A DNA stretch of 64,000 nucleotides. Source: Salinisphaera sp040361255 (GTDB lineage Bacteria; Pseudomonadota; Gammaproteobacteria; Nevskiales; Salinisphaeraceae). Made by a program: the position numbers and the translations under genes. Under the pieces are notes generated by a model. That model had not been told where the DNA came from. It saw only the letters and a program-made list of their open reading frames with translations, and did no database searches. Positions 8,045 through 17,198 of the stretch are shown here, piece after piece (positions within the stretch are counted from its first letter, which is position 1; each line of letters starts with the position of its first letter). Where the stretch lies: positions 1-64,000 of the forward strand of contig NZ_APNG01000003.1 in NCBI RefSeq assembly GCF_040361255.1, read 5' to 3'.

Positions 8045-10567
8045 TCAATCGTTGGCCCGCAGCGTGGTCCAGGCGGGCTGGCGCAACACATCGCGCAGCG
8101 AGGCCAACCCGGAGAGGGCGATTACGCCGGTGGCGACAGTGATTGCGATCAGCCACAGCGGCCAGCGCCAGGCGTAGTCGAGGTCGAACACCCACACCGC
8201 GAGCACGATGGCGGTGACCTGGGCGATCGCGGCTGCCAGCAGCGACGCACACAGCCCAATGAGCAGGCACTCGCCGAAGGTAGCCTGACGCAGCCAGCTC
8301 GAGCGCGCGCCGAGCGCTCGCAGCAGTGCGGCTTCGCGTAGCCGTTCGGCGCGGCTGGCCTGCATGGCGGCCAGCAGTACCACCAGACCGGCGGCCAGGG
8401 TGAAGCCGAACACCAGCTCGATGGCCAGGCTCAGCCGGTCGATCAGCGTGGTGAGTTGTTTGAGGATGGCGGCGATATCGATCACGCTGATATTGGAGAA
8501 TTCGCGCACCAGTGCACCGATCACGCCGTGCGCGTCGTCGGGCACGTAGAGGCTGGTGATATAGGTCGCCGAGAATTCGTCCAGCACGCCCGGCGCGAAC
8601 AGCACATAGAAGTTCGCCTGCAGGCTGGACCAGTCGATTTCGCGAATGCTTTCGATGGTGGCGGTGACCGGTGTGCCGGTGATGTCGAAGGTGAGGCTAT
8701 CGCCCACGTCCACACCCAGGCGTTCGGCCACCGAGGTATCGATGGACATGCGCGGCTTGCCGGTATCGTCCGCATCGAACCACTGGCCGGCGACGATACG
8801 GTTGTCGTTTTTCAGCGTGTCGATCCACGACAGGTTCAGTTCGCGCCGGGTCAGCTCGCCGGCCTGTTCAGCCAGTTCGGCGTCGTCTGCGATCGCGGTG
8901 CCGTCCACCGCCGTGAGCCGCCCGCGTACCAGCGGGTAGAAGTCCGCGTTCAGACCGGCCTGTTGCAGACGTTCGGCGACCGCCGGCTGTTGTTCGCGGG
9001 TGATGTTGATCAGGAAACGATTGGGCGCGTCGGCGGCGATATCCGCCTGCCAGCCGGCGAGCAGGTCGCCGCGGACAATCACCAGCATGAACAGCATGGT
9101 CAGGCCGATGCCGAAGGCCACGATCTGCAGCGCGCTGGCCTGGCGTCGGCGTGCCAGGGCCGACAGCGCCAGCCGCAGGCCCGGCCCGCCGCGGTTGCCG
9201 ATGCGTGGGCGCAGCCGGTCGATACCGGCCAGCAGGCCCAGGGCGACGACCCACAGCACGGCGGTGCCGCCAATAGTCGCACCCACGACCCAGGCGGTCA
9301 GCGTGATATCGCGGGTGGCGGCCGCCGCCAGCAGGGCGACGCTTGCGAGTGCAGCGGCATAGATCAGCCACATGCGCCCGCGCTGTTCGGCAAGCGAGCG
9401 GGCGAGCACCCGTGCCGGCGGCGTGGCCCGGGCCTGGGCCAGCGCCGGCCAGGCAAACCCGGCCAGCAGCACCGCGCCGGTGGCCGCGGCCGGCCACAGG
9501 GCGAGCCACGAGGCCGCGGGCAGCTGTATTTCGAAGGCGCGGGCGATCAGCTGTGAAATACCCAGCTGGGCCAGCCAGGCAACCAGCAGCCCGAGGCCGA
9601 TACCGATCGCGCCCACGAATACCAGCTGCCAGGCCATCAGCCGGGCGATCAAGCCACGGGCTGCACCCAGGGTCTTGAGCAGGGCGATTTCATCCAGCCG
9701 CGACGATGCATGCTGGCGCGCAGTCAGCGCGATGGCGACGCCCGCGAGTACCACGGCCACGAGTGCGGCCAGGTCCAGAAACACGTCGGCGCGATCCAGC
9801 GCCCGCGCCAGCGCGCGGTTGGATTCGGCCGGGGTGCGCAACCTCTCGCCGGGCTGCAGGGTGGGCTCCAGACGTTCGCGCACCTGTTCGAGCGCGGCCG
9901 GTTCGCCGGCGATGCGTTCGTCGTAGTTCGCCCGGCTGCCCGGGCCGAGAAGGCCGGTGGCGGGCACGTCGGCATCGCGTATGAGCACCCGCGGTGCGAT
10001 ATTGGCAAAGCCCTGGCCGCGATCGGGTTCGATGACCAGTACGGCGGCGATTTTCAGACGTGCATCGCCGAGGTTGAGCGTGTCGCCCACCGCAAGCTGC
10101 TGGGCATCGAGAATACGCTGGGCCACCCAGGCCGTACCCGGCTCGGGGGGCTGAGTGATCGTTTCGGTCGGGCTGTCCGGGGCGCCGCGCCGCAGCGTGA
10201 CTTCGCCGCGCAGCGGATAGCCGTCTTGCACCGCCTTGACCGAGACCAGCGTGATCTCGTCGTCGTTCTGGCTGACCACGCTCGGAAACACGGTCACGCC
10301 GTGATGGGCCACGCCGATCTCGTCGAGAATGGCCGCCCGCTTTTCATCCAGCGGCGCGCGCAGTTCCAGTTCCAGGTCGCCGGCGAGCGTGGCCGCGCCC
10401 TGGCGCTCCATGCCGGCGCGTACGCGATCGGTCATCTGGCTGACCGCGCCCACGGCGGCCACGGCCACCACGAGCGCGATCAGCAGAATCCAGGCCGAGC
10501 CGTCGCGCCGGCTGCGCCCGATCTGGCGCCAGGCCAGCCGTACGGCGGAGGTGCGATCAGTCCTCAT
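8045..10567 (-). CDS. ybbP: ABC transporter permease, FtsX/MacB-like (YbbP)
   Basis: An 840-residue inner-membrane permease with two FtsX-type modules. The first TM helix follows the short N-terminus (SAWILLIALVVAVAAVGAV), a large periplasmic domain follows, then three helices near residues 245-370, a second set in the middle, a second periplasmic domain and three C-terminal helices (ELVFGFTLAAGLVVLLAAM, ECLLIGLCASLLAAAIA and a last one). This is the YbbP layout. The ATG overlaps the last 11 bases of ybbA, so the two are translationally coupled. YbbAP with TesA is a conserved trio; a role in moving hydrophobic compounds or lipids out of the membrane is proposed from the family, not shown here. 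Confidence 0.9.
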   Translation of the reverse strand: MRTDRTSAVRLAWRQIGRSRRDGSAWILLIALVVAVAAVGAVSQMTDRVRAGMERQGAATLAGDLELELRAPLDEKRAAILDEIGVAHHGVTVFPSVVSQNDDEITLVSVKAVQDGYPLRGEVTLRRGAPDSPTETITQPPEPGTAWVAQRILDAQQLAVGDTLNLGDARLKIAAVLVIEPDRGQGFANIAPRVLIRDADVPATGLLGPGSRANYDERIAGEPAALEQVRERLEPTLQPGERLRTPAESNRALARALDRADVFLDLAALVAVVLAGVAIALTARQHASSRLDEIALLKTLGAARGLIARLMAWQLVFVGAIGIGLGLLVAWLAQLGISQLIARAFEIQLPAASWLALWPAAATGAVLLAGFAWPALAQARATPPARVLARSLAEQRGRMWLIYAAALASVALLAAAATRDITLTAWVVGATIGGTAVLWVVALGLLAGIDRLRPRIGNRGGPGLRLALSALARRRQASALQIVAFGIGLTMLFMLVIVRGDLLAGWQADIAADAPNRFLINITREQQPAVAERLQQAGLNADFYPLVRGRLTAVDGTAIADDAELAEQAGELTRRELNLSWIDTLKNDNRIVAGQWFDADDTGKPRMSIDTSVAERLGVDVGDSLTFDITGTPVTATIESIREIDWSSLQANFYVLFAPGVLDEFSATYITSLYVPDDAHGVIGALVREFSNISVIDIAAILKQLTTLIDRLSLAIELVFGFTLAAGLVVLLAAMQASRAERLREAALLRALGARSSWLRQATFGECLLIGLCASLLAAAIAQVTAIVLAVWVFDLDYAWRWPLWLIAITVATGVIALSGLASLRDVLRQPAWTTLRAND

Positions 10568-11237
10568 GCAGCTTTCCGTCGGCCAGCCGGGTCCGTCGGG
10601 CACAGCGGGCGGCCAGGTCCTCGTCGTGGGTGACCAGCACGAGCGTGGTGCCCTGTTCAGCGTTGAGTTCGAACAGCTGGTCGATCACTTCGGCCCCGGT
10701 CGCGCCGTCGAGGTTGCCGGTGGGTTCGTCGGCAAACAGGATCTTGGGCCGGCAGGCAAAGGCGCGGGCAAGGGCCACGCGCTGCTGTTCGCCGCCGGAG
10801 AGCTGGCGCGGCGTGTGCTTGATGCGATGCGCCAGGCCCACCTGTTCGAGCAGCCCCTGCGCGGTTTCGCGTGCCTCGCCCAGATCGGCGCCGGTCAGTT
10901 CCAGCGGCAGAGTGACGTTATCCAGCGCCGACAGGCCGGAGAGCAGCTGGAACGATTGAAACACGAAGCCCACCTGGCCACTGCGCCAGGCCGCGCGTGC
11001 ATCCTCGTCGAGATCCGACATCTCGCGTCCGAGCAGGGAGAGTTTGCCGCGGCTGGGCGTATCCAGCCCCGCGAGCAGGGCCAGAAGCGTCGATTTGCCC
11101 GAGCCGGACGTACCCACGATCGAGAGCGTATCGCCCGCGTTCAGCGATAGTTCGATACCGTCGAGGATGGTGAGCGCACGCTCACCGCTTTCGATCGTCT
11201 TGGACAGATCGACCGCTTCTAATGCAGGAGATGACAT
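10557..11237 (-). CDS. ybbA: ABC transporter ATP-binding protein (YbbA, LolD/MacB-like)
   Basis: A 226-residue ATPase of the lipoprotein-release/MacB class. All motifs are present: Walker A GTSGSGKST (42-50), Q-loop FVFQSFQLLSG (about 92-101), signature LSGGEQQRV (146-154), Walker B ILFADEP with E171, and the switch His in LVTHDED. It energises the YbbP permease encoded directly downstream. Its ATG lies one base from the ATG of the divergent tesA gene, so its translation signals must lie inside the tesA reading frame, or tesA starts further in. Confidence 0.95.
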   Translation of the reverse strand: MSSPALEAVDLSKTIESGERALTILDGIELSLNAGDTLSIVGTSGSGKSTLLALLAGLDTPSRGKLSLLGREMSDLDEDARAAWRSGQVGFVFQSFQLLSGLSALDNVTLPLELTGADLGEARETAQGLLEQVGLAHRIKHTPRQLSGGEQQRVALARAFACRPKILFADEPTGNLDGATGAEVIDQLFELNAEQGTTLVLVTHDEDLAARCARRTRLADGKLHED

Positions 11238-11911
11238 TGAGCCGAGTTTCTTGGTCCGAAAAAGGGTTGGCGCGGCGCGTATGGGTCAGCATGACCGCAG
11301 CGCTGCTGTTTGCGACATGCAGCTTCGCATACGCACAGCCGAGCGTGCTGGTTTTCGGCGACAGCCTGAGCGCCGGTTACGGCCTCGATCGCGGCGAAGG
11401 CTGGGTGGCGCTACTGCGCGATCGCCTTGCGGAAAACGATCGCGACGTTGAAGTAGTCAATGCCAGCGTTTCCGGCGAAACCACCGCCGGCGGGCGTGGG
11501 CGGCTGGATGCCGCGCTGAAACGCCACGAGCCGGCGGTGGTCATTCTGGAGCTGGGCGGTAACGACGGCCTGCGCGCGCTGCCGGTTAAAACCATGAAGG
11601 ACAACCTCGCCGCCATGATCGAGGCCAGCCGCGATTCGGGTGCGAAAGTGCTGCTGTTGGGCATGCGTATTCCCTCCAACTACGGTAAGCGCTATGCCGA
11701 CCAGTTTCACCAGGCGTTCGTCGATCTGGCCGAAGAAACCGAGGTCGCTTTCGTACCGTTCTTTCTGGAAGACATCGCCACCGATCGCGGCAATTTCCAG
11801 AACGACGGCGTGCACCCCAACGCCAAGGCCCAGCCCGCGATGCTCGATGCCGTCTGGCCGGAGCTTGCGCCCTTGATCGATGCCAAGGCGACGGCCGCCG
11901 CACAACCGTGA
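11231..11911 (+). CDS. tesA: Periplasmic SGNH esterase/thioesterase TesA (arylesterase)
   Basis: An SGNH-fold hydrolase with a signal peptide (hydrophobic core MTAALLFATCSFAYA, cleavage before QPSV). Catalytic blocks are the nucleophile in VFGDSLSAGYG, the oxyanion Gly in SVSGETTAGG, Asn in LGGNDGLR, and the Asp/His pair in NDGVHPNAKAQ. TesA hydrolyses acyl-CoA and esters of long chains and some lysophospholipids in the periplasm. Two nearby starts are possible: ATG 11231, whose AGGAG sits directly against it, or ATG 11291, which still leaves a short signal peptide. Divergence from ybbAP is the conserved arrangement. Confidence 0.9.
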   Translation: MTLSRVSWSEKGLARRVWVSMTAALLFATCSFAYAQPSVLVFGDSLSAGYGLDRGEGWVALLRDRLAENDRDVEVVNASVSGETTAGGRGRLDAALKRHEPAVVILELGGNDGLRALPVKTMKDNLAAMIEASRDSGAKVLLLGMRIPSNYGKRYADQFHQAFVDLAEETEVAFVPFFLEDIATDRGNFQNDGVHPNAKAQPAMLDAVWPELAPLIDAKATAAAQP

Positions 11912-12006
11912 ATTCTGCCGGTCGGTCGAGGCTGCTGCCCTATCGACTGCCGCCTCAGCACGGCCTGGCAACCCGGCAGCCAAACCGCGAGCACATGCTA
12001 ATATGA

Positions 12007-12018
12007 CCACATTGGTGG
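12007..12018. promoter_or_regulatory. Candidate operator of the Xre/RES operon
   Basis: CCAC-N4-GTGG palindrome, 14 bp upstream of the antitoxin start and next to the AT-rich stretch TAAAGATAT that could be a -10 element. Xre antitoxins usually repress their own promoter. Sequence inference only. Confidence 0.3.
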
Positions 12019-12031
12019 CTAAAGATATGGC

Positions 12032-12409
12032 ATGTCCATGAATATCAACGACACCGACGACCGCTTCTTTCATCTCGCCGGCAACGAGGCGATCGAATCC
12101 CGGGCGATCGCACAGCGCCTGCATGTCAACAAAACCCAGCTTGCCGATGTGTTGGGGATTGGCGTTGACTCCCTGCGACGCAGCCATCGCGAGCGCGCCG
12201 CACGCGTGCAGACGCGCATGCGCGACATGATAGAAATCATCAACCGGGCCCAGCCCTGGGCCGGTTCGGTCAACCAGGCGTTTGCCTGGTATCGCTCGCA
12301 GCCCCTGCCGTCGTTCGGCGATCAGACCGCCGAAGAACTGGTGAAGGAAGGGCGCGCGGATGCCGTGAAAGCCTATCTGTCGCGCATCAATGAAGGCGGC
12401 TATGCCTAA
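12032..12409 (+). CDS. Antitoxin of the MbcA/ParS/Xre (DUF2384) family
   Basis: A 125-residue antitoxin. The N-terminal part (about residues 20-55) is an Xre-like HTH (IAQRLHVNKTQLADVLGIG). The C-terminal DUF2384 domain (about 60-120) has the typical AWYRSQPLPSFGDQTAEELV and an AVKAYLSRI helix ending in GGYA. In the known complexes this tail plugs the NAD-binding pocket of the RES toxin. The partner gene starts eight bases downstream. The HTH makes autoregulation likely. A second ATG at 12038 is an equally possible start. Assignment is firm from both the domain and the adjacent RES gene. Confidence 0.88.
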   Translation: MSMNINDTDDRFFHLAGNEAIESRAIAQRLHVNKTQLADVLGIGVDSLRRSHRERAARVQTRMRDMIEIINRAQPWAGSVNQAFAWYRSQPLPSFGDQTAEELVKEGRADAVKAYLSRINEGGYA

Positions 12410-12417
12410 GGCCGGGC

Positions 12418-12946
12418 ATGGCGGGCGACTATTTCAGCGGTACGGTCTATCGCGCGCATAACCCGCGCTGGTCGTTCGCGCCCGACTCCGGCGCCGGTGC
12501 GGCCAAGCATGGCGGGCGGTTCAACCGGCCCGGCGTGCCGGCGCTGTATACCAGTAGCCGCTACGAACTCGCCATCGCGGAAGCGCACCAGGGCCTGGCC
12601 TACAAGCTCCAACCGCTCACCATCGTAAGCTACGCCATCGTGCACGAAAGCGTGCTCGACCTGTCAACGCCGGCAGCCTGCGACGTGGCCAACGTGGCAT
12701 TCGAAGATCTGGGCTGTGCCTGGGAACTGATCGCCTACGAAGGGGCAAATGCCGCCGAGCTGGGCACTGGCCGATCGGCTGATCGCGGCCGGCGTCGGCG
12801 CCATTGTCGTGCCCTCGTTTGCGGTGGGCGCCAGTCGAGGCGACCGCAATATCGTGTTCTGGCGCTGGCAAGCCACACCGCCGTGCCAGGTGGCCGTGAA
12901 CGACGACTGGCACCGGCTGCCGCGCGATGATCGGTCCTGGCGCTAA
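12418..12946 (+). pseudogene. RES-domain NAD-degrading toxin gene with a +1 frameshift
   Basis: RES toxins destroy NAD+ and stop growth unless bound by their Xre/MbcA antitoxin. The first 109 codons give a normal RES start (GTVYRAHNPRW, KHGGRFNRPGVPALYTSS, ELAIAEAHQGL). The frame then fails in the run GGGG at 12742-12745. Reading on in the next frame gives the rest of the domain: MPPSWALADRLIAAGVGA, VPSFAVGASRG, NIVFWRW, ending at the TAA at 12944-12946. Removing one G joins both parts seamlessly as EGQMPPSW. As written the product is a 170-residue protein with a foreign tail, lacking the catalytic Ser region. Either a natural inactivating insertion or a homopolymer sequencing error. Confidence 0.85.
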
Positions 12947-13317
12947 TGAATCAGGCGCTTTAGCTTTGCGCCCGTTTCAAAGCGCTTCTCGGTTATGTAT
13001 GAAACGCAGTGGGCCGCGCTCAAGCAAGCCGATTGTCCGCAAATGAACGCGAATAAGCCGAAAGACAGAGCGATCGAAAGCCGTTTGGGCTGGTGTTCAT
13101 GCCGCATGCTGAACGCTGGACCTAATCAAGCGCCCCGGTATGGCGGCTTTAGTGCGGAACCAAGCCTTGGCGCGAAGCGTCTCGATCACTCTGTCGCCGT
13201 TTCGTATTCCGTATCGAATACGCCGCGAAAGTACACAACCGCATCTGCGAGCATCTGCGTTGATCTGCGGACTTTCTTATTCGCGAGAACGAAGCTCGTA
13301 CGCATCAGGCGGTAGTG
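12947..13317. repeat. Intergenic repeat region (CGAATGAACGC family)
   Basis: No gene is seen in these 371 bp. At 13036-13057 lies TCCGCAAATGAACGCGAATAAG on the plus strand, preceded by TATGAAACGCAG and CTCAAGCAAGCCGATTG. A decayed inverse copy lies at about 13244-13296 (ATCTGCGTTGATCTGCGGA, then TTCTTATTCGCG). The same modules recur at 23902-24170 and 54700-55200. Confidence 0.6.
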
Positions 13318-14421
13318 TTAATCCGGCCGAAGCGCGTCCGCGATCCGCGATGCGACCAGATGTAGTTCGCTGTTATCGAGCGGCACGAGCTCCAATACGA
13401 TCTGCCCATGGGCCAGGGCGTGTTCCATGACGCGAATCGCGGGGCGTCCGCTGGCGAGCGCCTGGGTCAGCGCGGTGGCGTGCTCTGGCGAGTCGAGCTG
13501 TAGCACGACGCGCGAAAACGGCGCCTGTGAAGGATCGGGCCATTCGCTGGCCGTGAGGCCGGGCACCGCCTGCATCTGATCCAGAAACCAGGCGACCTTG
13601 CAGGCCTGTTCGTCGCGCCATGTATCGCGGTGGGATGAAGCACGTTCTTCGAGCGCGGCAAGCACACCGCATAACGCTTCCTTGCTCGCTTTCATGCCCC
13701 GGCCAATGCCGCGCTCCTGGGCCCGGCACGCGGCCACATAATCGGCACGCCCGATCATCAGGCCGGCGGGCGGCGCGGCGAGGTACTTGTGTGCACTCAC
13801 GAGCACCAGATCGGCGCCGGTATCCAGCAGTTCGTCGAGACGAATATCGTGCGCGGCCCCCTCGATGATCACCGGAATGCCACGCCTGTGCGCAACGCTA
13901 ACCGCTGCGTCGAAATCAACCCGCGGCCCTTGAGTGAGACGCGACGAAACGAGCAGTAGACAGGCGGTTTCGGGGTGGGCCAGGGCGGCGTCCAGCTCGG
14001 CGATCTCGCATGCCGCCGGGTCGCCGACCTGGATCGGCGTTGCGCCTGCCAGGCGGATATCGGTGAGAATCGGATGGCCGTAATTCACGACATGAGCGTT
14101 CGGAATGACCACACGGCTCGGCATGCCGCGGGTATCGGGTAATGCCGCGATCTTGGCTTGGTCTGTACCGGTCATCGCCGCTGCGACGGCCACGGTGATG
14201 CCTGCGGCGACGCAGTGGGTGAGCGCCGCGGCCTCGGCGCCTTATAGATCGGCGACGGTCTGGCTTAGCCGTGTCTGCAATTCGTCGATAACGAAGAATT
14301 GCCCAAGCGCATCGGCCACCGTTTGGGCCACATACGGCGACGAGCGCGACACGCCCAGCGGGGTGAAGGTCCCCGCTGCATTGATGATGGGAGTCAGCCC
14401 ATGGCGTGTCTGCAGATCCAT
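13318..14421 (-). pseudogene. PLP-dependent SelA-like/class V aminotransferase-fold enzyme with an in-frame stop
   Basis: Read through, the gene encodes 367 residues of a fold-type I PLP enzyme of the SelA/D-glucosaminate-6-phosphate ammonia-lyase group. The N-terminus reads LTPIINAAGTFTPLGVSRSS, a typical opening of this group. The PLP lysine is K212 in LVSAHKYLAAPPAGLMIG, with Asp in VIIEGAAHDIRLDEL. Codon 60 is TAA (plus positions 14242-14244), between QTVADL and GAEAAALTHCVAAG; both sides are in the same frame and match one domain. Without readthrough only a fragment could be made from an internal start near 14193. It begins 12 bases after the amidase stop codon and is probably in its operon. 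Confidence 0.8.
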
Positions 14422-14433
14422 GCGATCGCCGGA

Positions 14434-15915
14434 TTAGCCGCTTTCCTTGGTCGCGTACGGGCAGGCCGGCGCCTCGACGCCCGCGGCGGCCAGATGCTGG
14501 GCGAAGGCGATGGTGGTGCGGTCGTGGCCGTAGTCGCCGACGATCTGCAGGCCCACGGGCAGGCCGTCGTCGGTCAGGCCCACGGGGGCGCTGGTGGCTG
14601 GCAGGCCGGCGACGGTGGCCGGGGCGATCCAACGGAACAGATTGGTATAGCCGTGGCTTTTGCCGTCCACGTCGATCTTGCGCGAAAGCACATTGCCGCC
14701 GTGATCGTGGGCTATGGCGGGTACGCAGACACTGGGCAGCAGCAGCACGTCGTAGTCGGCGAACAGGCTGTGCCATTTGGCGCGCAGCTTGTGTCGGGCT
14801 TCGTCGGCCTTGGCCCAGTCGCGATGGCTGGTGGTGGCGCGTTCGGCAAAGCCGCCGACAGTGCCCATGTCGTTCTTGCCAACCAGGCCCATGAACTTGG
14901 CGCCGCGTCGGGCCTTGTTATAGAGCTTGTCGGGGATGGAGGCGCCGACCAAGCCGTTGAGCAGGCGGTCGTAGGTTTCGTAGCTGGCTTCGAAACCGCC
15001 CGGCAGGTCGTCGAGCTTCGTGACCGTAGCCCCCGCGCGGCGGGCGGCTTCCAGCGCGTCTTCCAGGCGTGCCTTGACTGCTGACGAGATCGGGCAGAAG
15101 TCGTGCTCGAACAGATAGCCGATCTTGAAGTCGGCAAGCGTCGTGGGTTTGGGCGCGGGCAGCTTCGCCTGCCAGACGCTGGCTTCGATGCTGTCGGCGC
15201 CCGCCATGACGTCGAGTGCCAGGGCCAGATCCGCCGGATGGCGAGCCAGCGGGCCGGCCACGCACAGATCGGGTTCGCTGCGGGTGCCGGGCGGCCCCGG
15301 GATATGCCCACGCATGGGAATCACGCCGTAGGAACTCTTGTGCCCGTACACGCCGCACCAGCTCGACGGTGTACGAATCGAGCCAGCCAGATCGGAGCCC
15401 AGCTCCAGGGGCGTAAAGCCGGCAGCCAGACCTGCGGCCGCGCCGCCGGAGGAGCCGCCCGAGGTGCGCTCGGTGTTCCAGGGGTTGTTGGTGGTGCCGT
15501 AGATCGGGTTGAAGGTCTGTACATCCTGGGCCAGGCGCGGCGTGTTGGTCTTGCCGAAGATTACCGCGCCGGCGGCGCGTAGCCGGGCCACGGCCACGGC
15601 ATCGTCGCTGCTGCGATAGTCCTTGAGCTTGGGCTCGCCGACCACGGTGGGCAGGCCGGCGACTTCATAGGTGTCCTTGATCGTCATCGGCACGCCGTGC
15701 AGCGGCCCCCAGTTCTGGCCGGCCGCGATCGCGGCATCGGCTTCATCGGCGCGCTGGCGGGCGGCTTCGATATCCATGGCCACGACGGCGTTGATCGGTT
15801 CGCCCAGCGTTTCGATACGTTCCAGATAGTGGTCGAGCGCTACGCGGCTGGAGATGTCGCCACGGGCGATGGCGCCGGCCAGTTCGCCGGCGCTGAGTTG
15901 ATGGATATCGGTCAT
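14434..15915 (-). CDS. Amidase (amidase-signature family)
   Basis: A 493-residue cytoplasmic amidase-signature hydrolase. The catalytic triad is visible: K80 in PMTIKDTYEVAG, cis-Ser S155 in TSGGSSGGAAAG, and nucleophile S179 in GSDLAGSIRTPSSWCGVYGHK (split here only for length). The family cleaves C-N bonds of amides or carbamates; the closest-looking group includes fatty-acid-amide and 6-aminohexanoate-type amidases, but substrate cannot be told from sequence. The next gene on the strand is a broken PLP enzyme only 12 bases downstream, and a secreted hydrolase is 38 bases upstream, so an amine or amide catabolic operon is plausible. Confidence 0.92.
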   Translation of the reverse strand: MTDIHQLSAGELAGAIARGDISSRVALDHYLERIETLGEPINAVVAMDIEAARQRADEADAAIAAGQNWGPLHGVPMTIKDTYEVAGLPTVVGEPKLKDYRSSDDAVAVARLRAAGAVIFGKTNTPRLAQDVQTFNPIYGTTNNPWNTERTSGGSSGGAAAGLAAGFTPLELGSDLAGSIRTPSSWCGVYGHKSSYGVIPMRGHIPGPPGTRSEPDLCVAGPLARHPADLALALDVMAGADSIEASVWQAKLPAPKPTTLADFKIGYLFEHDFCPISSAVKARLEDALEAARRAGATVTKLDDLPGGFEASYETYDRLLNGLVGASIPDKLYNKARRGAKFMGLVGKNDMGTVGGFAERATTSHRDWAKADEARHKLRAKWHSLFADYDVLLLPSVCVPAIAHDHGGNVLSRKIDVDGKSHGYTNLFRWIAPATVAGLPATSAPVGLTDDGLPVGLQIVGDYGHDRTTIAFAQHLAAAGVEAPACPYATKESG

Positions 15916-15953
15916 CGGGTCGTTATCCTTGTCGTTCTCGAACTTGATATGCG

Positions 15954-17024
15954 TTATTCGCTGTCGCTGTCGCTTTCACTGCGCGGCGTTTTCAGCGCGT
16001 CGAACAGCGCCTGCTTGAACAGCTCGGGCGATTCGATCGGCGGCAGGTGGCCGATGCCTTCGAACGTCACCAGTTCGGCGTTGGGCATGCGGGCGACGGC
16101 TTTACGCCCGAGGGCGGGGTAATCGCCGAGCTCGGCGGCAAGTTCGTCGGAGACGAGATCGCTGCCGAGTGCTGTGCGATCGCGGGTGCCGATCATGAGG
16201 GTGGTGGGCACGTCGATCTGCTCGAATTCATAGAACACGGGCTGGGTATAGACCATGTCGTAGGTTGCGGCCTGGGCCCAGGCGACCTTGGACTTGTCGG
16301 CCTCGCTGCCGGTGTACATGCCGGCGAGCATCTTCGCCCATTCGGCGTAATCGTCGTTCCATTCGCCGTCGTAATAGCTTTTCACCTGATAGGACTTGAT
16401 GGCGGCATAGTCCTTTTTCATCTCGCGGGCATACCAGGCGTTCATGCCGCGATAGGGCACGCCCTTGGCCTTCCAGTCTTCCAGGCCGATCGGGTCGACC
16501 AGCACGAGCTGTTCGATGGTGTCGGGGTACATCAGCGCATAGCGCATGGCCAGCATGCCGCCCATGGAATGGCCGATGATCGTGGCGTTGTCGATATCCA
16601 GCGATGCCAGCAGCGCCTGCGTGTTCGCAGCCAGGTGATGGAAGCTGTAGCTGTAGGCCGCCGGCTTGTCGGACTTACAGAAGCCGATTTGGTCCGGCAC
16701 GATCACCCGATAGCCGTTGTCGGCCAGGGCCTGGGCCGTATCCTGCCAGTAGGCGCCGCAGAAGTTCTTGCCGTGCAGCAGGACCGCCACCGGCGCGTTG
16801 CGGATGTCATCGGTGGGGGCGATATCCATATAGGCCATGGATACCTTGCCCTGGGGTTCATCGATCTCGAAGTGCGAAACCGGCCAGGGGTAGTCGTAGT
16901 TTTCCAGATTGGGGCCGAGATCGGCAGCCTGGGCGTTGTTGCTGGCATCTTGCGCGTGAGCGGCGGCGAAGGCCGTGCTGCAGACGGCGAAGGTCAGCGC
17001 ACAGGCAATGGCGCGTGGATTCAT
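15954..17024 (-). CDS. Secreted alpha/beta hydrolase
   Basis: A 356-residue exported alpha/beta-hydrolase. A signal peptide covers residues 1-24 (ending AAHAQ). The oxyanion HG is in VLLHGKNFCGAYW, the nucleophile elbow is IIGHSMGGMLAMR, the acid is in IGTRDRTALG and the catalytic His in FEGIGHLPP. The frame stays open far upstream, but that extension lies antisense to the RND adaptor gene and is not coding; the ATG at 17024 directly precedes the signal peptide. The C-terminus is an acidic Ser/Asp repeat (SESDSDSE). Relatives include haloalkane dehalogenase-like and epoxide hydrolase-like esterases; substrate unknown. It probably starts the operon with the amidase. Confidence 0.88.
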   Translation of the reverse strand: MNPRAIACALTFAVCSTAFAAAHAQDASNNAQAADLGPNLENYDYPWPVSHFEIDEPQGKVSMAYMDIAPTDDIRNAPVAVLLHGKNFCGAYWQDTAQALADNGYRVIVPDQIGFCKSDKPAAYSYSFHHLAANTQALLASLDIDNATIIGHSMGGMLAMRYALMYPDTIEQLVLVDPIGLEDWKAKGVPYRGMNAWYAREMKKDYAAIKSYQVKSYYDGEWNDDYAEWAKMLAGMYTGSEADKSKVAWAQAATYDMVYTQPVFYEFEQIDVPTTLMIGTRDRTALGSDLVSDELAAELGDYPALGRKAVARMPNAELVTFEGIGHLPPIESPELFKQALFDALKTPRSESDSDSE

Positions 17025-17198
17025 GGCGGTCGAGCGTTGAAGAACCGATGGCGGCCAGCATACCCACAGTCGTCGACCGACCACCAGCGTGTGGAACCGA
17101 ATGCGTCCAGGCGTGTTCCATAGGAGTAGCGGGTGGTTGAGACGCATTTTTTGGGCGGGCAGTCGCCAACGACAGGCCCGACAGCCGAAGGGGGCAGG

